Below are positions 9,966-22,271 of a stretch of 64,000 nucleotides of DNA, piece by piece. Source of the stretch: Sphagnum compactum (Eukaryota; Bryophyta; Sphagnopsida; Sphagnales); NCBI GenBank assembly GCA_965153455.1, contig OZ234500.1, forward strand, positions 1,364,001 through 1,428,000. Reading direction: 5' to 3'. Each line of letters opens with the position of its first letter. Positions within the stretch are counted from its first letter, which is position 1. The position numbers and the translations under genes are program-made. The notes under the pieces were generated by a model that was not told the DNA's origin, searched no databases, and worked only from the letters and a program-made list of their open reading frames with translations.

Positions 9966-12876
9966 AGATCTGCAAAATTTAAAGCTTGAAAAAATTTTCA
10001 AATCACAAAGTCGAGAATGGTATGTTCATATGAAAATATGAACTGCATCTCAGGAGACACAGTAACTCTTTTTCAGTTCATGAATTGGTTTATTTGGACA
10101 TTGCATGCAGTGAGACTGGACATTTTCTTTTAAATCCCAGCTGAGGATCTAGAACGTTTTCATGTAGAATTTAATTTTCAAGGGATATTCTCATGACTGT
10201 CAAGTCACACACACATATATTCGGCAAAATGTACATATTTGCTTCAAATGGTGACCATCCAAGGACACTTGCAAGATCTGACAATGTTCTGTAACATTTG
10301 GCTGTTGTCTTCATGAATTAGTTTTTATGAGATTTAACATTGAACTTGCAAATTAGGTTGAAGCAGATCATGAATTCAGGACTCCTAATGAAACCTGCAA
10401 GTGCTTGTGCTGATGACCCTAAACTTGCTAAACAGGCGCCAGGACAAGAAACTGTTATTATGAATTCATATTTGGGGGTTTGAAAATGAGTTTCTGAAGG
10501 GTAAAGTAGTACTTACCAGTGAGAACCTTTTTTTTTTTATTGACATGCAATATCTAATTAGTGTGACCTAGGTGGAGACCTGATTCCCTCCAGCCTTGCA
10601 CATGCAGATCAGGTGTCTATAATCAATCTTTTTTCAGAATTTTCCACAAGGGAAGGACAAGACAGACTCTTCACAGATTGTAACCTAACTGTCATTTGAA
10701 ATAAACAGAGCATTTTAAGCTAGCATTATACACCATGCCAACTTCATGATCATACAACAAGCATCCCATTGCACAATAACTCTGACCTGTATGGCAGATT
10801 CAAACTTCAAACTAAAAACTTCCTTTCCTAGATCTAGAACTTCTCATCTAGATGCCTTCACTTCTATGGAACAAATATGACCATCCACTATATGCACACA
10901 TAGTACTCCAAATGTCACTCACACAGTGGGTCAAGTTTGAGCCAAAATTTTATGCCCAAATTCCACACCAATGCACAGTCTCAAGATTCACAGGGGCAGA
11001 GCCCATAAAAGCAATAGTGTCTGTCTATTAAGGAAGCGTTCATAACTACCTACAAACCTACTGTCCCCTACATACATAGCTATTTCTTCCTTCTTTAAAA
11101 CCTACTCTATCCCTCTCAACCTCAGCAAAAAAATGGAGTGGGTGGTCAAATACTCATACCTGGCCCTTGTTATAAAAGATTGTGGAATGCAGCCCACCAG
11201 CATCTGGACAACTGGGCCTTGTTCTTGCAGCCTTATAATTATGTTATCGAACTAAGCTAGTTTGTTTGTTTTGTTTGTTTTGTTTGTCATGTTGAGATCT
11301 CCCCACCACAGTTTCCACACTAGTACCTATGATAACAGCTCATTATGCAGCATAAATAAGGATATATTAAAACCAACTGAATAATGTGGAAACTACTAGG
11401 GTTTATGTGGGTCCATATTTTATAATCAGACTGGGCCTGATGAGGCTGGAGCAATCTGCTGATTTTGATTCATGAGGAAGATTCAACAGTTTCAAATAAA
11501 CAAGTAAACGTTAATTCGCATTAACAGATCTACAATATTAATCTTAGCTAAGTACTCGACACTTATTCAGTGTTATTGGTGCTTGGACATGACTTGAAAA
11601 TTCCTATCCTGGGAAATCTCCATATTTTTTAAGGATCACATGAAAGCCTCTGGTTTAGTGCCATGCTCAAGTTAAAAGCAAATATTATAGAGCTCATGGA
11701 CATGCTAGTGATGCACTACTGTAGAGCTCACATATGGACGTACTAGGGTACCTTCCATTGATCAGTTGCACAGGCTTCAGCTTTGGTAGGTCCCCTTGCT
11801 TTTCATTAGCATGAAGTCTGAACATTGAAATTCCCAAGCTGAAGGTGCAGCTACTCAATTTGGAAAGGTGCCCAGGCAAGCAAGTTTGCAGCTTGATTTC
11901 AGAAGGCAAAAGAGCTTGCCTGATCATTCATAAGCTGAATAACTAGTGTGACCAGTACCATTGACCGAAGTGTGAACTTGTTACCCAACCAATTGAATTT
12001 GTATTTTAAATTTGACATTACTTTCCACCGTCAATAGACTATGTACCTGCAGGAAAAGTGTGAACAGGACCTTGATAATAAAGCTCAATTGTGAAAAATT
12101 ATTACAAAATTTCAGTGACAAAAATGACTCAAAATTCAATATCTGCCTCAATATAGGTCTAAACATTACAAATTCACTTCCAAGAAATCCCACTCATCAA
12201 GGGCTTCCAGGGCCTTCATTTCCTTAAAATTTTTAGTTTCGATTTTGTTAAATTTTCTTCAACAAAACTGTTCGATGTTCAATAACTCTTGCATAGGAGG
12301 TCTAAACACTAGAAAACCACTGAGGTGCACTGGTACACTCACCAACGACTTTCCAACGGTAGCAAGGGCATGGGGCCGTGGTGTGGGAAATCTCATCATG
12401 ACAAACAAAACAAACAAAGCACCTTCCTTGATAAAAATAAGAGACCCGGCATTGAACTGTAGGTCTCCTGCATTTTGAAGTTTGCTGACAATTTTGCAAT
12501 ATAATTCTCCAGATGCCTCACATAGACATTAGTATTTCAGTGGCATTATATTTTTCACAAATGAGTAACTTATAGGAGTTCGTTCAACACAGAACTTGTA
12601 CCAAGGTTTTTTTCTTGAAACACTATATATACGTCATTTATAGATAATATGCTCTGACAGCTGCCCAGAAGATCAGGTTGGAACAATGGGTGACTTATTA
12701 ACGTATGACTCGAGGATTCAGTTGGACACGACGAGCATTCGTTAGACCACTGATTCTCTTCAACCGGTTGCACTGACGAGCCCATTCTCTTGTTGTTGAG
12801 GTGACCGTAGTTCGTCGTCTTGGCAGAAAGGCTGACTATATATGAATAGGTCAAACTTCAGCAGCTATGTTTGCCT
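9966..12876. other. Intergenic, no gene recognised
   Basis: No exon with family resemblance. It contains a short inverted pair: about 11255-11320 (a GTTTGTTTTGTTTG run, then CATGTTGAGATCTCCCCACC) and 12362-12412 (its imperfect reverse complement), some 1.1 kb apart. This could mark a decayed small transposon, but no target duplication was found. Confidence 0.45.
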
Positions 12877-13271
12877 TCAGAATTTGCCGCCTAGGGAATG
12901 AAGCGCGAGCTGTTCCCGGACTTCCTCTTCGCGCCTCATGACGTCCAAATCCTCTAGTATTATGCACCTGGAAAATGACGAGATTCACTACAAATTGTTC
13001 CCATGCAATTCCACAACCAATTGGACGAGAGAAGAAAAGCAAGGATGTCGGAAGAGAAGTTAGACCCACTTGTTAGACCCACTTGACAGAATTGATCACA
13101 TTCAAAGTTGCAACGTACTTTTTCATGAAAATTAATTGTGAAGGATTGGTTGATCTTCTGAAGCTCTATATCAAGCAGCCGCTCACACGCCAAGACCTGG
13201 AACATTGTCTTCATTGTGAACACCATATTCCTCATGAGACAATTCGACCTGATCACCATCTCGATTAACAT
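12877..13271 (-). pseudogene. Decayed SPX-domain fragment
   Basis: On the minus strand, 13271-13119 encodes ACERLLDIELQKINQSFTIN, which resembles the SPX gene's FKRMLDVEFIKINKHFVTIF. It ends at a GTACGT donor. The next fragment, 12967-12877, begins after TTTTCCAG and encodes LEDLDVMRREEEVREQL, resembling KLDVMRKAEEDKQRRL, the start of exon 2 in the gene at 8221. It then stops, and the phase across the intron does not fit. The N-terminal MKFGK part and the KILK-FDK part were not found. This is best read as an inverted, degraded relative of the nearby SPX gene. Confidence 0.55.
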
Positions 13272-15400
13272 GCAATACTGCTACTGGTCGACATCCTCCT
13301 GCAAGTCGACAGAGGCGTCGTATAGCAATGTAAACGTTCACACTCCCCGCTCCCCGGCTCAACATTACGTGAAGTACGTTACATGACTTTAGGGGCCTTG
13401 AGGGACTGTTGTTGTGCATGTGTCTCACTACGAAGTGTTGCAGAACGAAGCTGACGGATTTGAGCCATGATGAAAGTGTAATTAGGTCTTGATTTCCCCA
13501 TGCATCCTGCAGCAGCTCGTTAACTGGAGTAAGTACACTCGAAATACAAAGGAAATTTCTTTCTGAGCTGGCGCATGCTGATGCAGATAACTAGCCAGCT
13601 TCAAAGTGATCTCCTTCTTCAACTGAAAAGAAAAAAAAACTGTCAGTAATTCCTGCTACAACAATTCCTAGTACGCCTTCCAGGCTGTAATAAGTTTAAT
13701 GTCCAACAACCCACTACCATGGCTCTTGCAAAGAGGAAACAAGAACTACAAATTACTGCTAGTGCCACCACCAGCTGGGCCTCCAACAATCATAAAACTT
13801 TGCAGCAAAAAGCGTGAAGCTTTAAAGCAAAAAACGCATGAATATTACTGTTATATATTGATCCAGAGGCTACAATGACAAGAGCGCAGTAACCAACCCA
13901 GCTGCAGGTGTAAGGCTGTGTCACAAAATACGATGCCCAACACCCTGAGAACGCGTTTTCTTTCGGTTCTCAGGGCCTGCGTACAAAAACGGGAAAAAAA
14001 CGGCAGTCTCTAGACCTAGACCTGCGGCTGCCCTAGCCTGAAAACCCTAAACATGAGGATCGAACTCAAATTGAAAATTTTGAATGCCAAATTTTGTTTT
14101 AGACAGAATAAAATCATTTTTGAAAGTGTACATGTGTCTCACTCCATTACGTTTTTGTACGTTCTGCTTTTGAAATACCAATGTATTTTCCATTTTTTAG
14201 GCTGCCCGAAATAACACATAATAAGTTTTCTGTGACCTTGTTTTTGGGGAAGATGAGATTATGTCTGGAAACTGAGAACCGTGATCAAATTCAGTTTTCA
14301 GATGGAGCTTTCCAAATGAAATCTTGATATAAGCTGTTGTTAATTGAAATGGATGCTAGCTGGTCATAATGCATATTCAGTTCGCACACACTCCCATTCA
14401 CCACCACCCAGATGTTCAAATGGATCTACACACCATCTGGAACAGTAGTTGCAAATGGTGAAAGTCCCTCGTTGTTAACTCCGAAATTTTTACTAGATTC
14501 CAATGTAATCCCCTTGATATGAAAACGGAGGTGTCTAGCCCTTAAGAACTGCTCCCACTGTTAATGAAAGCAGAAAATTACAAGCAATTCACTGAAGGAT
14601 GGAATGCTCATGCAAGAAGAAAGCCTTCACACAGTAGATCAGGCTCAGAGGACAGGACCTTCAGAAGAAAAGGAATGTTCACAATCAGGGTTTTCTTTTT
14701 CAAATTCCTCAAGCAGGTGCACTGGCTAGGATCATCAGCATTAATTAACAGTAAATGGCAACTGTCCTGGTGGACTAGTAGATTTTCTTGGAATCCTGCC
14801 TAGTTCTGGCGACCTACAGGAACACGGTCTAAATCTGGTGACTTCTAAGTTTTTTTCTCAAGGTATGGCGATTTTTTTTTAAATTCTTAAAAAGCCCTTT
14901 GTTGGATTTGGCAGCCCTTTCTTTTTGTTGCCAGGTTGTGAAAATTCGTTTTTAAAATAAAAACATTGTTCACAATGTGGTCTCCACAGGGATTTGCCCA
15001 CTATAGCACAAGTTGCCTGCCAAAAAATCAAACACCCAAAACCACCCCAACAGGGTACCTTCATGATTGGGTCTAAATGTTAGGAACAAATTTCAGGACA
15101 TGCTCAAAAATTGCTAATTCAGTTCAGGACTTGCCAATAAGGACAGTCATGTCATGTAAGACCTACTATTTGAGAGGGATTATTTTTCAAACTTTGATTA
15201 ACCATGCCTATTTTCATGTGGGTCCTCCGTTTGAGCTGCATGGTCTCGTTAGGTTCGAAGTTTTATGCATTGGCCTCATCGTATGCGCAACTTTCTTTTC
15301 AGCTTTTGTGAACAATGTTTGAGCTTTATTGTATATCTTCCTTGGCACGAAACCTTGAAATTTTCTTTCAAGTGTTGTGTTGTTTTCACATAGATTGTGA
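13272..15400. other. Intergenic, repeat debris
   Basis: No gene recognised. A stretch at about 14770-14850 (CCTGCCTAGTTCTGGCGACC and following) resembles 50660-50705 in the spacer between the two Mutator-like copies, so it is a dispersed repeat. The remainder is unassigned. Confidence 0.4.
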
Positions 15401-18040
15401 GCTATGTTTTTTTTTGCATTATGTTAAGTTGCAGCTATTTTGTATAGTTGGGAGGTCAAGTTTACCATAGCTCATGATGTACTTTGGTTTGTTGAAAATA
15501 GAGGTTTGACAATTGGACGAATTGATATTTTCAACTTAACAAATGAAGAGGTACCAACTCATCAAATTGAGGAAGTCTTTGGGGTACAAGTATGACAAAA
15601 AGGTTAGTGTTGAGGTTGACAAGAGTATTGTGGAACTATACATAAAGGTTACAAGGAAGCAAAATCCAACGGACAAATCAACAAAAGCTTGGTGCAAGGG
15701 GTCATGTTTTGGTTTAATAACACCCAACTTGATTGGGCAAAATATGTTGTTCATTGTGACAACTACAGCACCAACTTGAAAGAGACAAAGGCAATCATTC
15801 ATCTTGTTCAACAAATAAGAAGTGGTGTTGTTTAGGAGGGTTCGTGAACTTCACAACCCCCTAATTGTAAACGTGAAAGGTTTGTGTCTGAAGTTGTTCA
15901 TGGACAATTTGGGACCAAAATCAAGGGTTGTCAAATCTCAAATGAAACAAACAGTAACTTGTTGAAGTTGTAAGTGGCCCCTAAATGGCAAGTTGAAGAG
16001 ATTCAAGGTTATGAAGATCTTTTGCAAGGTACGTGATTAATTTTGGGAGTTGCTAAAAAGACCATTTATGTTGTGGCTACACAAAATGATGAAGCAATTG
16101 CTGCCAAAAGGAGGTTTTGATCACATTTGAAGATTTTTGAAATGTTCATGCAATAGCTACACACCAATTGGTTAAAAAATTGTTGAAGGCAACCTTGAGA
16201 TTAAAGGCTTTGTCTTCCAATGTTGGTTTATTGAAAGATTTCGAAAAATATGTATGTGAAACGCATGATAATGCACATGTTCAATTTCAAAGTAATGTGT
16301 CTTTTCAGGGAATGAATGTATGTCTTTCTGGCATTTTTTAATATGATTTGAGATATTCATTTCAAATCAAGGAATGGGTGTTTAACACTAAAAGGCATCA
16401 AGTGTCAAAATTAAAAGGTCAAAAATATTTTTTTGTTGATAGGTAGTTAAAGTAAATGGTTCTATTTTAAAGTATGAAAGTGTCAAAGACACAAATAACC
16501 ATAAGAATAAAGGTTAAAGGAAAAATTTAAGTCTTACTTTCAAACAAGGAACAAACCAAGATTATGTGATTCAAAAACAAGAACATAAGGACTAAAAACA
16601 AGAACACGAAATGTGCAAAACAACACGAAAACAAATATTTATTATGCTAACATATGCAAACATGAATATGAAAAGAATATGACAAGACTGTGGTGTAAGA
16701 TCATGCTTAAGACTGATGTTGAACAAACTAAAGGAAATGAAGGTTTTATTTATATTAATACACCTTTGGAGATTTAACTCAAGAAAGTTTGTAAGGAGGT
16801 TTTTATGTGTGCATCAAGTAAAAAAGCTTTTTGAGAACCTCTTTAACTAAAACTTAATTGGAAGTTAATTAGGATTTAACTAGGAGTCAATTGGGAGTTA
16901 GCTAAAGTTAATTAGGACTTAACTAAAAGTTAAATAAAATGAATTAAAAGTTAACTAAAAATGAACTAAGATTTAACTAAAAATGAACTAAAAGTGAATT
17001 AAAACTTAACTAGAAATTAACTAAAAGTGAATTGAAACTAAATTAAAAGTTAGATACAAATTTATTATAAGTCATGGATGAACATTCAAATGAATGAACC
17101 CCATGGCATTATTGTCCATACAGAAAAGAAAAAGTTTAAAATAACACAACTTGAATTTGAAGTTAAAATGCTTCAAGACATAATTAGATAAATACTAGAA
17201 GAAGGGGGGTGTGTTTGGCTTGTACCCATAGCACATATTCCGTGATCCTAATTATAAGTTAAACCTTAGTGAGAAATAGCTCCCAAGTAAATTTAATTTC
17301 AAGATCAATGAATGTCTTGTTCACGCATAGTGGTTTCCTTACAATGGTTTTGTTATTGTTAATCATGTGCACACATACCACATATCTTGCACTGCATATT
17401 ATGTTGGCTTTCACACATGTTGCAAGGTTACTGAATGCAAGAAAAAAGTTTCATCAAAATTGGCTATTGTCTATTGGGATTCAGCCATTGAGTGAAGAGA
17501 TTTTTACATCTTTAAAAGCATAATCATGGCTACGAAAATTGAAGGAGAAGGTTGCCATTGCTTTAGGGAAATTTTTGTTTCATGTTTTTGAATTTGTATT
17601 TTGAAATCAAGGATTTAGGTTCAAATTTAATGTTTGTAAATTTAGGTCAATTTGTTTGCATTATTGTTTAATTAGCTCAAATGAAACAATTATACTCTTA
17701 GAAACACATTTTGCTTTCTAATTGGAACCCAATTAGAAATCAACTTAGACTACATTCTTGAAAGTTAATAACAAGTTTAGCATGAGTCAATTAATTTCCA
17801 TAACAAGTCCACCATGAGGTTGGACTATACTTCAATATTGCCTTAAGTCCTTTATTAAGTCCATTCAAAGTTCGTTAGCAATCTAGCCTAACAAAATTGT
17901 GTCATTCAAATTCAGTTTAAGTCCATGGAAAGTCCATATGGAAATTATAATTCTTTGATGTCTAATCTTTTACCCATTAAAATTCTTGGTTCATGCAAGA
18001 TTCTTAATATTCCAAAAACATTTAGGTTTATGATCCTTAA
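15401..18040. other. AT-rich stretch with low-complexity TTAACTAAAAG repeats
   Basis: No recognisable protein. Open frames near 15543-15779 and 17269-17523 show no family motif. From about 16850 to 17060 the sequence is a low-complexity run of variants of TTAACTAAAAGTGAATTAAA. The stretch is probably old transposon sequence, without termini that I could identify. Confidence 0.4.
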
Positions 18041-18044
18041 AGTC

Positions 18045-18220
18045 ATGTTCAGTGCCTTTGTGGTATTCCATCTTTGATGTCTTGAATTACTTTCATGGTC
18101 ATGTTGCACTTCCTTTTCCTTGTTTATGATGTCCTCAATTGCCTGTGTGGTCATGTTGCATTTCTTTTCCTTATTCATGATGTCCTAAATTGCCTTTATA
18201 GTCATGTTGAATCTTTTCAC
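18045..18220. repeat. About 60-bp tandem repeat, three units
   Basis: Three imperfect units each contain a form of GATGTCCTAAATTGCCTTTA followed by GTCATGTTG and CTTTTCCTTATTCATGATG. A further partial unit lies at 22272-22320, just beyond the right end of the candidate element at 18223-22271. This suggests that the element inserted into this small array. Confidence 0.6.
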
Positions 18221-18559
18221 GCCACCAAAATGTGATTTTTATGATTAGAATATCTTGCAACTAATCTCCAAAAATAGTCATATAGTCAAATAATCTAATT
18301 TAATTTACCATAACTTAAATTATCATTTACTTTAACATAATTTAATTTACATTAGCTTAATTTAACCTAAATAACATAGTTTGGTCTAATTTAGCCAAAT
18401 GTATCTTAATTTAACATAATTTCATATAATTTCATATAATTTTAAAAAAATTAGAATAACTTATCTTAGTTTAATTATCCTAATTTGAACTTAACAAAAT
18501 ATAAATAACTTATTTTAGCTTGATTGAACCAATTTTAAATGGTATTTTTTTAAAACCAA

Positions 18560-19352
18560 ATTAATTGAATGGGTGTAGTCACAATCCAACAAGCCAACAA
18601 GGGTGTTGGACCGCAAAAACAAGTAGTCAAAATTGGATAAATATATATGTTCAACCATTTAAACCCATGGTAATCATGGCAAGTTATTGTTTTTTCATTC
18701 ATATGAATGTAAAGAAATTCAAATCAAAAATCCATTTGATGAAATTTTAAGTTGAAGTTTTGATTTAAGACCTTTAAAAAAGAACAACAACGCATTACAC
18801 ATGAGTCAATTTCATAACAGACTATCAAAAAGGATTCATATAATAAAACACATTTGATGGGAAAAATTTAAGAGGATAAAAACCTATTAACCACACTAAA
18901 AAAACATTCATACTCTAAAATATGTGGAATTCTAAAACTTTGGAAATTCAAAAAACTTTTCAAAATTGATCCAAAATTTTAGATTTTCAAAAATCTTTTG
19001 CCACACATAAATAGAGTAAAATGTACATGATGTGTTAAAAAAGAGTTGTAGTTTATTATACAAGGAAGCATAAAAATGTAAAAAAACTAAAAATTGTTAT
19101 GATTTGAAATTATCATTATTTTAAAAGACGAAATATTGAATTTACAAGGAATCAAGACACTTTAAAAAAATCATATTTATTAAAAAATGATGAAGAATGA
19201 AACATGTCATGTACTTGGACAACTATAAGCATTTATTATAACAAGTTGCAAGAAAAAATGTTCCAAAATTCATTCATATGAAAAAATAAATTTGGGAAAA
19301 AACACATACAATCATGTTATAAAGTAATCGTGTTGGTTCATTGTATTTCATT
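18560..19352 (+). repeat. Left arm of a large inverted repeat
   Basis: This arm is the imperfect reverse complement of 24500-25275. Matching stretches include GGGTGTAGTCACAAT at the outer end, TTCATTCATATGAATG, ACAAGGAATCAAGACACTTT and CAACTATAAGCATTTATTAT. The arms are about 790 bp long and 5.1 kb apart. The outer ends do not share a target duplication that I can see. Confidence 0.8.
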
Positions 19353-19999
19353 TGCACCCGAATTGAAACAAATTTAACCAAAATTAACGCAAGGGTGCAT
19401 GCACAAATGGATGAACTAATTTGAGTGTCATGTAAACCAATTATGCCTTGTGGTTGCCATTGCAATGCCCATATTGTTTTACAGATCTTGAAATTTACTA
19501 AAATAAATTTGATTTAAATATCTTAACTTGAATATCTACATGATGCACAAAATCATTTACAATTTTTAAAAATCGTAAAAACCATGAACTTTTGAACTCA
19601 AAACTCATGAATTATACATTTAATTGCCATCTCTTTGTGAACTATGATACGATACATTGATTGATGGGGTGTATGTTAGGAACTTGAAATTAATAAGATA
19701 TCATAATAAGGAATTTAAGAGTCCCCAAAAAAAAACAACTGAATTAGAGGGTTATACTTATGGACTTTTGAATGGACTAATGAAAAGAATTCTTTTATAA
19801 ATCCACATCATATTGGACGAAAAGGTGTTTATGACTTTTTGTTTACATGCTTAAAAAAAGAAAGATTCTAGATGATCCATTAATGACATGGAAAAAATAT
19901 GGAGGAAATCGATGTAAACAAGTTGTAATTTCCAAAATCAGATTAGGTTTTTGAATAAACATGGAATGTGGATTTGTAGCAAATTTGTCCACCCATCTG

Positions 20000-21320
20000 T
20001 GCACCTACCCCCAAGTTTAGCCAAGTTTAACATAAGTGGTCTAATTTTGCCATGTTTTGCCCTGTTTTGCCAAGTCTATTCAAATTTAGCCTAAATAACC
20101 ATGTTTAGCCAAGTTTAATGTCAATACCCTATTTAACCTAACTTATCCAAAAAATTTCAAGTCTAGCCAGATTTCATTTTTAAATAGTCATGTTTAGCCA
20201 AATATAACTTCAATACCTTAATTTAGCCTAATTTTTCCAATTTTTACCAATATAGCCAATTTAAAACTAAGTAGCCATGTTTTGTCATGTTTTGCCAAGT
20301 TTTGCATTAATATTTTTAATTTAACATAATTTCTCAATGTTTAGCCATGTCTAGTCAAGTTGAGATTAATTTATTTTAATTTTGCCAAGTCTAGCCAAAT
20401 TTAACTTAAATAGCCATATTTAGTCACAATACCTTAATTTAACTTAATTTATCCAAGTTTTGTCAAGTCTAGTTAAATTTAACCTAAATAGCCTCGTTTA
20501 ACCAAATTTTACCAAATTTTGCTTCAATATCCTAATTTAGTTTGATTTATCCAAGTTTTGTCAAGTTTAACCAAGTTTAACCCAAATAACCATATTAGCC
20601 AAATTTTGCCAAGTTTTTTTTTAATATCCTAATTTAACTAAATTTTTTAAAAATTTGCCAATGTAATTAAGTTTCATCTAAATAGCCACATTTTACCAAG
20701 TCTTGCCAAGTTTAACCAAATTTAATCTTAATAGCCAAGTTTAGGGTTTAAGGTTTAGGGTTTAGGGGTTTTAGTTTTTCCAAATTTAACCAAGTTTAAC
20801 CAAAATAACCATGTTTTACCAAATTTTGTTAAATTTTACCTCTATACCTTAATTTAGTCTAATTTATGTAAATTTTGCCAAGTTTTGCCTAGTTTAACCA
20901 AGTTTAACATAAATTACAATGTTTTGACAAGTTTTGCCAAGTTTTGTTTCAATACCTTAGTTTAGTCTAATTTATTTAAGTTTTGCCAAGTTTTATTAAG
21001 TTCAACCCAAATAGCCAAGTTTTGCCAAAATTAATCAAATTAAACCTAAATAGTCAGGTTTAGCTAAGTCTAACCAAGTTTAACCTAAATAATTATGTTT
21101 GGTCAAGTTTTGTTTCAATACTAATTTAGCTTAATTTACTTAAATTTTGCTAAATTTTACCAAGTTTATTTTCAATACCTTAGTTTAGTCGAATTTATCT
21201 AAGTTTTGCCAAGTGTAGTGAAATTTTGCCAAGTTTTCCTAAGTGTTCTAATTTTTCCTAATTTTTCCAACTCTAGTTAAATTTATTTAAAATTGTCTAA
21301 TTTTGTTTAATTTTTCCAAC
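20000..21320. repeat. Degenerate tandem array built on CCAAGTTTAACC
   Basis: About 1.3 kb made of variants of GCCAAGTTTAACCTAAATAG, CCATGTTTTGCCAAGTTTTG, CAATACCTTAATTTAGC and CTAATTTATCCAAG in rotating order, with a higher-order period near 100 bp. There is no coding frame. A short telomere-like run sits inside it at about 20742-20772. Confidence 0.7.
20742..20772 (+). repeat. Interstitial telomere-like TTTAGGG run
   Basis: Four imperfect copies of the plant telomere heptamer: TTTAGGG, TTTAAGG, TTTAGGG, TTTAGGGG. It is embedded in the CCAAGTTTAACC array. Confidence 0.7.
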
Positions 21321-22271
21321 TGGGTGAAAGCACATTAAAATGTACAACTAAAAGTACTTGTTAGTCTACTTATCAAGTGAACAAAAAATAGGACCAAAAC
21401 CCATCACAAAATTGTTATACATTCAATGGTTTTAGTTGAATGATAAATAACAAGATACTTCTTCATTATTATGCATTAATTTTAGAATTTTCCCTTGTAA
21501 AAGTAGGTTTCAAATAGATTTTTCTAAATGCAAATAGATTTTTAAACCTACTTTCTATAGTGTAACATTTGATTCAAGTATGTGTCAAATATATTCTACC
21601 AAAGAGATTTGGTTTTTGGTGAAGCCCTTAAATATAAAATGATCTTTATGCTATAACTTTATACATGTATATTTCATTAAATTTTCTAATGAAAATGTAA
21701 GTTTGAACACCATATCGACTAGTCAATTTCAAACCTACTTATTCCTTATTTTTATTATTCCAAAGTTTTTGAAAATTTGTAGTTGATTTATAATAAACCC
21801 AATTGAGGGCTCAATAGTTTCAAAATGAAATTTAAGTAAATTTTGAATCTACTTTCTTGTGTTTTCATGAAAAACTGCTTCTTTTTTTAACTTGATATTT
21901 TTTCGGCAATTTGTTTAAGCTAAGTTGCCTAGGGTAGGCTTTCTAGGCTAGGTGGCCTAGGCTAAGTTTCCTAGGTTAAGTCCCCTAGGTTAAGAGGCTA
22001 GCACATGGCAATATTGATTGGAAAAAAAAAGGGTTCTTAAGAAAATTGTGACACGTGGCATTTGTGAAGCTGCCATGTGTCTTGCAAAAATCCAAGACTA
22101 TGTTTTTTGCGACTATAATCATGGCAAACCGTAGTCATTAATGTGGCTACAACTAATGTGATTAGTGGCATTTATGACAGGTTCTTATGGACGAACAATC
22201 ATGTAGTTATCAATAGTCATATATGGCACATATGATTAGATTTTTGTAGTTGTGAATGCCACATTTTGGTG

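Larger units (their letters stand above)
18223..22271. mobile_element. Candidate decayed DNA transposon with 12-bp inverted ends
   Basis: CACCAAAATGTG at 18223-18234 is matched by its exact reverse complement CACATTTTGGTG at 22260-22271. The flanks on both sides resemble the same 60-bp minisatellite, with a similar TTGAA-CTTT string just left (TTGAATCTTTT) and immediately right (TTGAACCTCTT). That would fit an aged target duplication, but the left string is five bases away from the terminus. The interior is AT-rich and has no recognisable transposase. The call is tentative. Confidence 0.3.

Noticed and set aside
15543-15814. Open frames of 78-92 codons in AT-rich DNA
   Set aside because: No known motif, and no open continuation on either side.
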